A stretch of 21,330 nucleotides of DNA from JAPLJQ01 sp037143735 (GTDB lineage: Bacteria > Desulfobacterota > Syntrophia > Syntrophales > UBA2185), in assembly GCA_037143735.1 (NCBI GenBank), contig JBAWYD010000033.1, forward strand, positions 1 to 21,330, written 5' to 3'. Numbering within the stretch: position 1 is the first letter of the stretch; each line of letters begins with the position of its first letter. The notes beneath the pieces are model-generated. The model was not told the DNA's origin. It did no database searches and saw only the letters and a list, made by a program, of their open reading frames with translations. The translations under genes and the position numbers were made by a program. Shown piece by piece: positions 14,695 to 21,330 of this stretch.

Positions 14695-15172
14695 TTAACG
14701 CCTCCTTCTTTTTCTTTGTCTCGCGGGTTTTTTCAATGATTTTTCGGAGTTTTGCGGGGGTCATGTGGTCCAGGTACGATCCGTTCTGAACGACGATAGG
14801 CGCCAGGGCGCAGGCTCCGAGACAATTCACGCTTTCAACAGTGAAAAGGCCGTCCTTGGTCGTGTCGCCGGGCTCAACCTTCAGCTGTCCCTTGACCTGG
14901 TCGATCAGGAGATCGGAACCTCTCACGTGACAGGCCGTACCTGTGCAGATCGTGAACACATTCTTGCCGCGGGGTTTCAGGGTAAAGGCCTTGTAGAAGT
15001 TGACTACTCGATATACCTCCATAAGAGGCACACCAAGCTCTTTCGCAACTGTCTTCATGGCATCTTGCGGGATGTATCCGCAGATTTCCTGCACGTCCTG
15101 CAGGACCTCAATGAGTTGGCTGGGCTGGCTTCGCCTCCCCTCCAGGATGGGATCTATCGTGGTCATGGACAT
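14687..15172 (-). CDS. NuoE/HndA-like [2Fe-2S] subunit
   Basis: This 161-aa thioredoxin-like ferredoxin subunit partners NuoF in NADH-linked complexes. The four ligands appear as CTGTAC (C-x4-C) and CLGAC (C-x3-C), and the N-terminal helical part includes LQDVQEICGYIPQDAM and a VYRVVNFYKAF segment, as usual. The frame can open at 15187, but a GGGAGG site lies inside that extension and is placed correctly for the ATG at 15172, so I start there. It is first in the nuoE-nuoF-nuoG-like operon. A possible sigma-54 element lies at 15247-15263 on this strand. Confidence 0.92.
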   Translation of the reverse strand: MSMTTIDPILEGRRSQPSQLIEVLQDVQEICGYIPQDAMKTVAKELGVPLMEVYRVVNFYKAFTLKPRGKNVFTICTGTACHVRGSDLLIDQVKGQLKVEPGDTTKDGLFTVESVNCLGACALAPIVVQNGSYLDHMTPAKLRKIIEKTRETKKKKEALNA

Positions 15173-15246
15173 TTGGGCCTCCCTCATTTTTGTTATTGAT
15201 TAGCGTCTGACTACCTGTTAAAATAACAAATGTAAATGCAGTAAAA

Positions 15247-15263
15247 ATGCACTCATAATGCCA
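15247..15263 (-). promoter_or_regulatory. weak sigma-54 promoter candidate for the nuoEFG-like operon
   Basis: On the minus strand the sequence reads TGGCAT-TATGA-GTGCAT, with GG and GC exactly ten bases apart, as sigma-54 requires. There is one mismatch in each element relative to TGGCAC-N5-TTGCA. It lies about 75 bases before the nuoE-like start. Confidence 0.35.
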
Positions 15264-15270
15264 ATAATTC

Positions 15271-15302
15271 ATAGGTAGATATACCACCAGTATATTACCT
15301 AT
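15271..15302. promoter_or_regulatory. long inverted repeat, probable operator between nuoE-like gene and LuxR-type regulator
   Basis: ATAGGTAGATATAC (15271-15284) faces GTATATTACCTAT (15290-15302) around CACCA; arms differ only by one inserted G. It lies between two divergent genes and overlaps the expected -35 position of the regulator promoter. This is where an autoregulating or switch-like DNA-binding protein would bind, plausibly the LuxR-type product itself. Confidence 0.6.
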
Positions 15303-15312
15303 ATTTTACACA

Positions 15313-15318
15313 TATAAT
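15313..15318 (+). promoter_or_regulatory. consensus -10 box of the LuxR-type regulator gene
   Basis: A perfect TATAAT lies 23 bases before the start codon. No consensus -35 is present at 16-18 bases upstream; that place is taken by the right arm of the inverted repeat, suggesting activator dependence or operator control. Confidence 0.5.
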
Positions 15319-15341
15319 ATTGGCACAGGGGGTAACATACC

Positions 15342-16304
15342 ATGACGCGATTGCCGACAACTTCAGTCAAAAAAGAGGTTCAGGAGCGGTTCAACCCAGG
15401 CGATTTGCTTTCCTACCTTTGGCGAATCCCCCAGCATTCCGAGATGGAACCGGAAAAGATCGAGCTTGCCCTCCGCGAGCGCATCAAGGAATTGAACTGC
15501 CTTTACGGAATCGCGAGGCTGGCCGAGCGCTATTACGATTCCATGGATGATTTTCTGAAATATCTTGTGGACTTCCTTCCTCCCTCCTGGCAATACCCGG
15601 AAATCACTTGTGCGCGCATCGTCTTCGAGGATCGGACCTACCGGAGCAAGAATTTCAAAGTGACAAAGTGGCGCCAGTCGGCACAGATTCTTGCCTATAA
15701 TGAACCCGTAGGTGAGGTGGCTGTCTTTTATCTGGAGGAGCGCCAGGCGGCTGATGAGGGCCCATTTCTCAAAGAGGAACGGGTTTTGATTGACGAGGTG
15801 GCTCGGCGGATCGGCGCCATTGCCATCCGTATTTCCGCTGAAAAAGAACTGCAGGAGATCAATAAACAGTTGAGCGTGGAACGCACGGCACTGCAGGAAG
15901 CAAACGCAGCATTACGAACAGTGCTGGCAAAAATTGAGGAGGAGAAACAGCGAATCTACAAAGATATGCAGGCGAACATCGAAAAGGTTATCATGCCGAT
16001 TTTGAATGCCCTCGCCATCGAAGTGCCGAAGAATCAGAGGAAGTACGTAGATATTCTGAAAAACAACCTTGAAGAGATCACATCTCCCTTTATTAACCGT
16101 TTTTTATATAAATTTCAGTCGCTGACCCCCACGGAAGTCAGCATCTGCAATCTGATCCGGAACGGAATGAGGAATAAGGAAATCGCAGAGCTCCGGGGCG
16201 TCTCCGTTGCAACCATAAACCGGCACCGCGAGCACATAAGGAAAAAGCTCAAGATCAATAACAGTGACATAAATCTAACAACCTACCTGCAATCGCTGCT
16301 GTGA
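15342..16304 (+). CDS. GAF-like/coiled-coil LuxR-type transcriptional regulator
   Basis: The 320-aa regulator has a GAF-like N-terminal sensing region (about residues 48-165), a coiled coil (about 165-210), a helical linker, and a C-terminal LuxR-type HTH (about 258-320: LTPTEVSICNLIRNGMRNKE, then SVATINRHREHIRKKL). There is no receiver or kinase domain, so it senses a ligand or redox state rather than phosphorylation. AGGGGG at 15327-15332 sets the ATG at 15342. Its divergent placement against the nuoEFG-like operon makes that operon the first candidate target. From general knowledge, similar GAF-LuxR proteins are abundant in Syntrophales. Confidence 0.88.
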   Translation: MTRLPTTSVKKEVQERFNPGDLLSYLWRIPQHSEMEPEKIELALRERIKELNCLYGIARLAERYYDSMDDFLKYLVDFLPPSWQYPEITCARIVFEDRTYRSKNFKVTKWRQSAQILAYNEPVGEVAVFYLEERQAADEGPFLKEERVLIDEVARRIGAIAIRISAEKELQEINKQLSVERTALQEANAALRTVLAKIEEEKQRIYKDMQANIEKVIMPILNALAIEVPKNQRKYVDILKNNLEEITSPFINRFLYKFQSLTPTEVSICNLIRNGMRNKEIAELRGVSVATINRHREHIRKKLKINNSDINLTTYLQSLL

Positions 16305-16425
16305 GCGAAATCATTAAACCGGATCTATTCCCATCGACCCGATATTTTTTATTAAGCGGATGAGATGGTACATGAATCTAAAGCGGCAAGTCCAATCCTT
16401 CAACCGGGATATAGATGATCAGCAC

Positions 16426-16448
16426 GAAAGCGTAGGCATGGCGCTTTC
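16426..16448. terminator. small hairpin between convergent genes
   Basis: GAAAGCG (16426-16432) and CGCTTTC (16442-16448) pair across nine bases, between the LuxR-type gene and the convergent orphan gene. The downstream tract on the plus strand is only TATTTAATT after a gap. It is a possible weak terminator; nothing else is recognisable in 16305-16460. Confidence 0.35.
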
Positions 16449-16460
16449 TGAGGCATGTAT

Positions 16461-16844
16461 TTAATTCTTAATCTCAAAGTCAGCAATGTTTTGCCTTGAA
16501 ACCGTTATTTCTTTATTTTCTGTTTTCACCTTAACGCTCATGAACCCAAGGACCTGATATTGCCCGTTTCCAAGCTCTGCAGAGTCAAAACGAACGGCAA
16601 AATCTAATTGCCGATTTGAAGATTCCCCGACTTTTATCCATGTCTGTGTTCCTTTTTTTCTGATAAACCAAGCATTGGAAACACCAATTGGATAGCCGGA
16701 GATGCGCAACGCTTCAAAGTCCTTTTTCAGCAACTCGTCATCATAACTTTCTCTAAGCACTACGCATCCATAATATTTTTTTATAGCAATAGTAGGCACC
16801 AGAAATTGAGGACCCCAACTGACAGCGGACAAATTGATTACCAT
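16461..16844 (-). CDS. hypothetical protein, 127 aa
   Basis: I do not recognise this family. The protein is soluble, with no signal peptide, membrane helix or Cys motif. Alternating hydrophobic and polar residues throughout (for example QYQVLGFMSVKVKTENKEIT) suggest a beta-rich domain, and aromatic residues are frequent. The gene is real by its GAGGAGGTG ribosome binding site six bases from the ATG and by consistent composition. It is clearly more AT-rich than its neighbours and is surrounded by AT-rich non-coding DNA, which hints at acquisition by transfer. It points away from gdhA and shares the 504-bp upstream region with it. Confidence 0.75.
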   Translation of the reverse strand: MVINLSAVSWGPQFLVPTIAIKKYYGCVVLRESYDDELLKKDFEALRISGYPIGVSNAWFIRKKGTQTWIKVGESSNRQLDFAVRFDSAELGNGQYQVLGFMSVKVKTENKEITVSRQNIADFEIKN

Positions 16845-17016
16845 AATTCACCTCCTCAATCATGCAATTAAGTTCAAATCATTGACCATCCTAATCAACC
16901 CGTATAATTGAGAATTGCAAAATTCATTCCTCAAAGGAAGTGATCGGTAAACATTTAATTATTTATAATTACAGGATAATTTTGATAGTCCTGCGGTCGT
17001 TCCGTTTATTAATAGT

Positions 17017-17028
17017 TACAAATTTGTA
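17017..17028. promoter_or_regulatory. palindrome TACAAATTTGTA, operator candidate
   Basis: This perfect 12-bp palindrome lies about 110 bases upstream of the sigma-54 element of gdhA. It matches the core palindrome of the nrpR promoter (TACAATTTTGTA) at 11 of 12 positions. The shared motif suggests one regulator, NrpR being the obvious candidate in the window. Confidence 0.5.
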
Positions 17029-17137
17029 TTTTTACTCTAAATAAGGCACAATAATGTAACTTCAGCGCAGCGTTTAGGCAATAATCCTTACGATTGATAT
17101 TCAATGATTTCAAGTCATCAATACTTTAATGATTTCT

Positions 17138-17154
17138 TGGCGCTATATTTGCAT
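17138..17154 (+). promoter_or_regulatory. sigma-54 (-24/-12) promoter of gdhA
   Basis: TGGCGC-TATAT-TTGCAT fits TGGCAC-N5-TTGCA with one mismatch, and GG and GC are ten bases apart. It is on the gdhA strand about 195 bases before the start codon, leaving a leader of roughly 185 bases. Sigma-54 control fits a nitrogen gene; it needs an enhancer-binding protein encoded elsewhere. Confidence 0.6.
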
Positions 17155-17228
17155 TAAATACTACGGTTCTATAGTTACTGCTAACAGCTTGTGAAATTTT
17201 GAAAATGCAGTCAGAGGTGATTCGGCCC

Positions 17229-17276
17229 CAAAATGTTGGGATTCTATGCAAGTGTGCGCCTTGGGTGAACAAGGCG
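17229..17276 (+). other. two small hairpins in the gdhA leader
   Basis: CCCAA-AATG-TTGGG at about 17228-17241 and CGCCTTG-GGTGAA-CAAGGCG (17257-17276) lie in the presumed 5' leader. No known riboswitch is recognised. They may be incidental or affect leader structure. Confidence 0.3.
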
Positions 17277-17348
17277 GGGATCATTCTCGCGGGGGGACTG
17301 AACAGGACCGGAAGCAATTATAAAAGTCTATCTTAAAGGGGTATTGTT

Positions 17349-18704
17349 ATGTCAGTCATTCAAGAGGTCATTGCCAAAGTCAAACAGATTGATCCCGACC
17401 AGCCGGAATTCCATCAGGCGGTGGAAGAGGTTATGGAAACGCTGGGGCCGACTACCCAAAGGCATCCGGAGTTCGTGAAGGCCAATATTTATGAGCGGAT
17501 CGTGGAGCCGGAGCGGTCGGTCATATTCCGGGTTCCATGGGTAGACGACAAAGGCAACGTGAGGGTCAACCGGGGATTCCGGATCCAGTTCAACAACGCC
17601 ATCGGGCCCTTCAAAGGGGGGCTGCGTTTCCATCCTTCGGTGAATCTGGGGATCATTAAATTTTTGGGTTTTGAACAGACCTTCAACAACGCCTTGACGA
17701 CCCTGCCCATGGGAGGCGCCAAGGGCGGTTCCGACTTCGACCCCAAAGGTAAGTCGGACGGCGAAGTGATGCGTTTCTGTCAGGCCTTCATGCGTGAACT
17801 GTTCCGTCATATTGGCCCGGAAACGGACGTCCCCGCCGGCGACATCGGGGTAGGCGGTCGGGAGATCGGCTATCTTTACGGCTATTACAAGAAAATTCGT
17901 AATGAACATACAGGTGTTCTGACCGGCAAGGGTCTCGAATACGGCGGCAGCCTGATCCGCCCCGAGTCGACCGGTTATGGAACAACCTATTTTGCGGCAG
18001 AAATGCTGGCCACGCGCGGTCTCGAATTCAAAGGTAAAATCGTCGCCATCAGCGGCGCGGGCAATGTGGCCCAGTACGCCGTGGAGAAGGTCAATCAGTT
18101 GGGCGGCAAAGTCATCACCCTGTGCGATTCCAGCGCCACCGTCGTGGATGAACAGGGCATTAACGCCAAAAAGTGCCGTTATGTCATGGAGCTGAAGAAC
18201 GTCAGGCGTGGGCGGATCAAGGAATATGCCGACAAATTCAACACGGCCTGTTTCGAAGGCGCCAGCGTCTGGGACGTGATCCGCGACCAAGGCATCAAGG
18301 TGGATATCGCCATGCCCTGCGCCACCCAGAATGAAATCGACGCCTCTCACGCCACGGCCCTCGTGAAGAACGGATGCATCTGCGTCGCTGAAGGGGCGAC
18401 TATGCCATCCACGCCGGATGCCGTGAAGATATTCCAGGAAAACAATGTCCTTTACGCCCCCGGGAAGGCCGCCAACGCCGGCGGCGTGGCCACCTCCGGC
18501 CTGGAAATAAGCCAGAACAGCCTTAAGCTCTCCTGGACCCGGGAAGAAGTGGACAACAGGCTGCTCATCATCATGAAGAGCATCCACAAGGCCTGCGTTG
18601 AAATCGCCGAGACTTACGGCAAAAAGGGCGACTATGTAACCGGCGCCAATATCGCCGGCTTCATCAAAGTAGCCAATGCCATGCTGGCCTACGGCGTCGT
18701 TTAA
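17349..18704 (+). CDS. gdhA: NADP-type glutamate dehydrogenase
   Basis: GDH interconverts glutamate with 2-oxoglutarate plus ammonia (EC 1.4.1.4 type, assimilatory). The 451-aa length and sequence fit the hexameric NADP-dependent small GDH class: substrate-side NNAIGPFKGGLRFHPSVN (about 82-99), catalytic-Lys motif PMGGAKGGSDFDPKG (120-134, Lys125), PAGDIGVGGREIG (162-174), and the Rossmann loop SGAGNVAQYA (235-244). The end, with NAGGVATSGLE and ITGAN-like VTGANIAGF, is complete. AAAGGGG precedes the ATG. Regulation is probably by the sigma-54 element and palindrome upstream. No convincing terminator lies in the 73 bases before the convergent gene. Cofactor preference is assigned from family resemblance only. 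Confidence 0.96.
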   Translation: MSVIQEVIAKVKQIDPDQPEFHQAVEEVMETLGPTTQRHPEFVKANIYERIVEPERSVIFRVPWVDDKGNVRVNRGFRIQFNNAIGPFKGGLRFHPSVNLGIIKFLGFEQTFNNALTTLPMGGAKGGSDFDPKGKSDGEVMRFCQAFMRELFRHIGPETDVPAGDIGVGGREIGYLYGYYKKIRNEHTGVLTGKGLEYGGSLIRPESTGYGTTYFAAEMLATRGLEFKGKIVAISGAGNVAQYAVEKVNQLGGKVITLCDSSATVVDEQGINAKKCRYVMELKNVRRGRIKEYADKFNTACFEGASVWDVIRDQGIKVDIAMPCATQNEIDASHATALVKNGCICVAEGATMPSTPDAVKIFQENNVLYAPGKAANAGGVATSGLEISQNSLKLSWTREEVDNRLLIIMKSIHKACVEIAETYGKKGDYVTGANIAGFIKVANAMLAYGVV

Positions 18705-18777
18705 TCAGCGGCGGCGTAGGATCAACGAGTATTATGGACAAACGGTTGCTGTTCTCTTCAGGGCAGCGTCTGCTTGT

Positions 18778-21330
18778 CTATAAACTTTCTTCCGGCTGGG
18801 TAAAGCAGATCAACTGCTGGGTGACCACATCGGACAGAAGTCTTATGTTTTTCGCTGCAACATCATAAATGCGAACCACGTCCGCATAATGACTGTCCCT
18901 TGCGGACATGTCGGCCAGGCGGTTGGGAAGAGACTCCAGTAAAGCCGTATTGAAAAAAACATTTTCCTTGTCCGGATAGATCGCAATATAGAAAATGTCC
19001 ATCTCCACGAGGTCCTGGAAAAAGTGGGTCCCGAACGACAGATCGGGAATGAGGCTGCCTTCCTTGTACGCGATTTCCGCGATGGCGGTGATATTGTTGA
19101 TCTCGGAGAAGGTTACCGGCACTCCCATGGCCGGCGTCGTGGTGCCCCAGCGTCCCGGTCCCAGCAGCATCGTCGGCGTCTCTTTACGCTGGTCGATCAT
19201 CTTGTTTAACCGGCCCACCAGCCGCGCCACGTCATATTTTTCTGAGAGGGACAATTTTGTATAACCCTGGGGATCGATACAGATGATCCGTGAGATGGGC
19301 TGGGAGACGCTGCCCCCCATGAAGTTACCCTCCTGCCGCAGCAGGACGCGGCACTCATGAATCTTTTTCGGTATGGTCACCCGGACATTCTGTCCCTTCG
19401 TCTGGAGGGGACGGCACTGAAGCAGGTTTACCTGCAGTTTCCCTTCGACGTTGAAATTTCCCGTAAACTCAATATCCACAGGGTATTCATAGCCTGATTC
19501 AATCGTCTTCAGCATTCTGGACATGACTGTCGGGAATTCGGTGGTGGACAGAAGTTCATCGAAGGTCAGAATCCAGAAATCACCCGCCGGCCTTCCCATC
19601 GCCCGCATCTGGTCCGACGCTTCCATATCGCGCACCCCTAAGAGATCCATCCGCGTTTCCAGCCCTTCCTCCATAACCTGCGACAGGGGCAGGGATTGAA
19701 AACGGTTTTCCTCCAGGTTCAGCACATCCACATCATGCTGGGAGAAACGGCGGGCATCGTTCATTCCGGAGTGGGCTTTAACCAGCGGGGCGTCCAGGGC
19801 GACAATGCGGGGGTAATCATTTTCCACACGATTTACCGCCCGGGTTCCCAGGCCGAAGACAAGGCGCAACATGCCCGCTTTGGGATCCATGCCCTGTTTC
19901 CAGACGAAGGTGTTATAAGAGAGGCCTACTCCGGCCAGTTCGGGAAAGAAATAGTGTTTCCGGTATGATCCGGATACGCGCTGCACGAGAAGCGCCATCT
20001 GTTCGTCCTGTTTATCCAGGCCCCGCTGAAGGCGGTAGGCGAGGGCATCTTCGTTCATCGTGCTGGCGAAGATTTTGCGGACGGCTTCTTCAAAGTTTTC
20101 GTATCGCTGTTCCGGTGTGCCCTGATTGGCGCAGAAGAAGCTTTCATACTTGTCGGCGAAGGCGGTTCCGAAGGCGTCTTCCAGCAGACTGCTGGAGCGG
20201 ACGATAATGGGGGCCTGGCCATAATATTCCAGCATGAGTTGAAACTGCTCCTTGACCTCCATGGGAAAGACCCCGCTCAGCATCATGCTTCTCAGCTCCT
20301 TGGCGACCTCAAAATATCCCTCCTCGGTTTTATGGGCCATGAGCAGTCTCCACCATCCGTTTTGCACCATATAAGAATAGAAGACATCGGAGCCGATATA
20401 ATAGGAGTCGTGACATTCCAGATGAGACGACCAATCGAATGAGGTATCCCGCCGCAGAATGTTCCGCGCCAGGAGCATGCCCGCGGATTTTCCGCCGACG
20501 AACCCTGTGCCGATGAGACGATCCTTGATCTCCAGGAGGTCTTTCAGGGTAAAATAGTCCCGGACCAGCGATAACATCCGTTTTTCCCCTCCGATGAGGA
20601 CACGGGAAAGCTTCTCGACCATCTTCTTCTCTGTGGCTGCCTCTGGGGAATCGTCTTCCAGAAGCTCCTGGGCCTTGAGAAAGAGGCGATCCCAGTAGTC
20701 CAGATGCCGCTCCGCGCTGACGGAGTTTTTGTGGGCCAGATAGGAAAAAAGGTTGGAGGCGTCGACGCTGCTCATGATGGGGTTGAACTTTTCCCCTTCC
20801 TGGATATGGGGCAGGAACATGGTGGGGGCGTACCGGTGCCAGGCCTTCAGGGGATGGACGCAGATTTTCCCCTGATAGTTGTAGACATCCAGCAGGACCT
20901 GGGTGGTTTCGCGGATCCGCGCCACGGTCTTGAAGGAATGACGTCCCCGTAAAATGGCAAAGTAGGCGACAGTATTCAATTCAAACAGATAGGGACAGGT
21001 GATGACAAAAAAATTCCCGATCATCAAGTCCGTCGCCCAGGAAATGAGCAGATCGGAGAGACAGTCAAAAACATAAAAGACATCCCGGCCCTCCTGCCGG
21101 ATGATGTTATGGACCTGAGTCGAGAAGGATTCAAAACCGGCATCGGCGTTGAGCTTGTAAATGGTGATATTTCCGTTAACGCCCAGCAGAGGCTCATGAC
21201 GGGCAAAGCGCATGTACACCACGCGCTCATTATTCTCCAGGGCTGTGTTTACGTAGGGAATGACGAAGGACTTGTAATCTTCGATGCTATCCACCTGCAT
21301 GACCACATTGTCGCCGGTCTGCAGAAAATT
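18778..21330 (-). CDS. PEP/pyruvate-binding (PPDK N-terminal domain) phosphotransferase-like protein, 5' end outside window
   Basis: The frame is open to the right edge. The first in-window candidate start, GTG at 21306, lies inside a conserved-looking segment (LQTGDNVVMQVDSIEDY), so the real start is probably beyond the window. The N-terminal quarter resembles a RecA/KaiC-like ATPase fold without a visible P-loop. Counting from GTG 21306, the nucleotide-binding PPDK_N/PEP-synthase domain spans about 260-645: GTGFVGGKSAGML (267-278), IIVRSSSLLED (367-377), and the closing VDIEFT...LLQCRPLQ. A C-terminal region of about 190 residues follows, with PTMLLGPGRWGTTTP. The phosphohistidine and PEP-barrel domains of true PEP synthase are absent, so it cannot be an ordinary PEP synthase or PPDK. 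The role is unknown; phosphorylation of a partner is an inference. Confidence 0.82.
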   Translation of the reverse strand, partial: NFLQTGDNVVMQVDSIEDYKSFVIPYVNTALENNERVVYMRFARHEPLLGVNGNITIYKLNADAGFESFSTQVHNIIRQEGRDVFYVFDCLSDLLISWATDLMIGNFFVITCPYLFELNTVAYFAILRGRHSFKTVARIRETTQVLLDVYNYQGKICVHPLKAWHRYAPTMFLPHIQEGEKFNPIMSSVDASNLFSYLAHKNSVSAERHLDYWDRLFLKAQELLEDDSPEAATEKKMVEKLSRVLIGGEKRMLSLVRDYFTLKDLLEIKDRLIGTGFVGGKSAGMLLARNILRRDTSFDWSSHLECHDSYYIGSDVFYSYMVQNGWWRLLMAHKTEEGYFEVAKELRSMMLSGVFPMEVKEQFQLMLEYYGQAPIIVRSSSLLEDAFGTAFADKYESFFCANQGTPEQRYENFEEAVRKIFASTMNEDALAYRLQRGLDKQDEQMALLVQRVSGSYRKHYFFPELAGVGLSYNTFVWKQGMDPKAGMLRLVFGLGTRAVNRVENDYPRIVALDAPLVKAHSGMNDARRFSQHDVDVLNLEENRFQSLPLSQVMEEGLETRMDLLGVRDMEASDQMRAMGRPAGDFWILTFDELLSTTEFPTVMSRMLKTIESGYEYPVDIEFTGNFNVEGKLQVNLLQCRPLQTKGQNVRVTIPKKIHECRVLLRQEGNFMGGSVSQPISRIICIDPQGYTKLSLSEKYDVARLVGRLNKMIDQRKETPTMLLGPGRWGTTTPAMGVPVTFSEINNITAIAEIAYKEGSLIPDLSFGTHFFQDLVEMDIFYIAIYPDKENVFFNTALLESLPNRLADMSARDSHYADVVRIYDVAAKNIRLLSDVVTQQLICFTQPEESL

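Larger units (their letters stand above)
16845..17348. other. AT-rich divergent control region between the orphan gene and gdhA
   Basis: This 504-bp stretch has no credible gene. It contains the palindrome at 17017-17028, a sigma-54-like element at 17138-17154, and a leader with small hairpins before gdhA. An imperfect TTGAT...ATCAA symmetry (17094-17121) lies just upstream of the sigma-54 element. The left part (16845-17010) shows nothing I can name. Confidence 0.6.

Noticed and set aside
15314..15340. Second sigma-54 promoter at TTGGCACAGGGGG before the LuxR-type gene
   Set aside because: TGGCAC is present, but the -12 element reads GTAAC and not TTGCA, and the site overlaps the ribosome binding site.
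16360..16464. A 34-codon plus-strand ORF (MRWYMNLKRQ...) after the LuxR-type gene
   Set aside because: No ribosome binding site, no recognisable family, and it contains the hairpin between two convergent genes.
17126..17317. A 63-codon minus-strand ORF upstream of gdhA
   Set aside because: It lies across the sigma-54 element and leader and has no ribosome binding site or homology signal.
17352..18587. A 411-codon open frame antisense to gdhA
   Set aside because: It is a GC-bias shadow of gdhA: the sense strand encodes a complete, motif-perfect GDH, and the antisense product has no recognisable family or ribosome binding site.
18705..18777. Terminator between gdhA and the convergent PPDK_N-like gene
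   Set aside because: Only very short symmetries (such as GCAG-CGT-CTGC) are present, with no T-tract on either strand.

Overview
The window looks like chromosomal DNA of a strictly anaerobic deltaproteobacterium, most likely of the Syntrophus/Smithella (Syntrophales) type. This is an inference from gene content: a DUF128/NrpR regulator beside an archaeal-type glutamate synthase domain protein, a soluble NuoEFG-like flavin/iron-sulfur module with ferredoxin domains, a GAF-like/LuxR regulator, HD-GYP signalling, and short palindromic repeats whose arms read GTCATTCC...GGAATGAC. No rRNA, tRNA, CRISPR array, intact transposase or prophage module was seen.

Left part (1-4521): a small acidic conserved protein, a REP-like palindrome touching its stop codon, a membrane-anchored GAF-PAS-HD-GYP c-di-GMP phosphodiesterase, a flavin reductase-family protein and an RhlE-like DEAD-box helicase. 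All are on the plus strand.

4522-6960 is an eroded restriction-modification island. A type I hsdR keeps its nuclease and first helicase half, then jumps frame after about 375 codons into a short tail. It is followed by an intact BRO-N protein with a strong ribosome binding site and by the tail of a third gene. There is no hsdM or hsdS. The island ends at the ribosome binding site of mnmG, which probably starts at a TTG codon.

8885-12140: an NrpR-type regulator and an FMN-binding glutamate synthase-like protein, bracketed by two palindromic MITE-like elements of about 134 bp with the same plan. The nrpR promoter carries a TACAATTTTGTA palindrome against its -35 box and a perfect 10-bp inverted repeat over its start codon. 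A bidirectional terminator separates this pair from the next operon.

12140-15172 (minus): a compact nuoE-nuoF-nuoG-like operon with no visible catalytic partner, so an electron-transfer module for NAD(P)H that must pair with something encoded elsewhere. A divergent LuxR-type regulator shares its upstream region, which holds a long imperfect inverted repeat overlapping the regulator's promoter.

16305-21330: an orphan 127-aa protein, a 504-bp AT-rich control region, NADP-type glutamate dehydrogenase (gdhA), and a convergent PEP/pyruvate-binding phosphotransferase-like gene running off the right edge. The gdhA upstream region has a palindrome matching the nrpR one at 11 of 12 positions and a near-consensus sigma-54 promoter. 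A weaker sigma-54 match lies before nuoE.

Together the right half looks like a nitrogen/redox neighbourhood: NrpR, a glutamate synthase-like enzyme, an NADH-linked FeS module and GDH, with shared control elements. The shared control is an inference from short motifs. The strongest novelty candidates are the nrpR/gdhA palindrome, the atypical glutamate synthase-like protein and the partnerless NuoEFG module.
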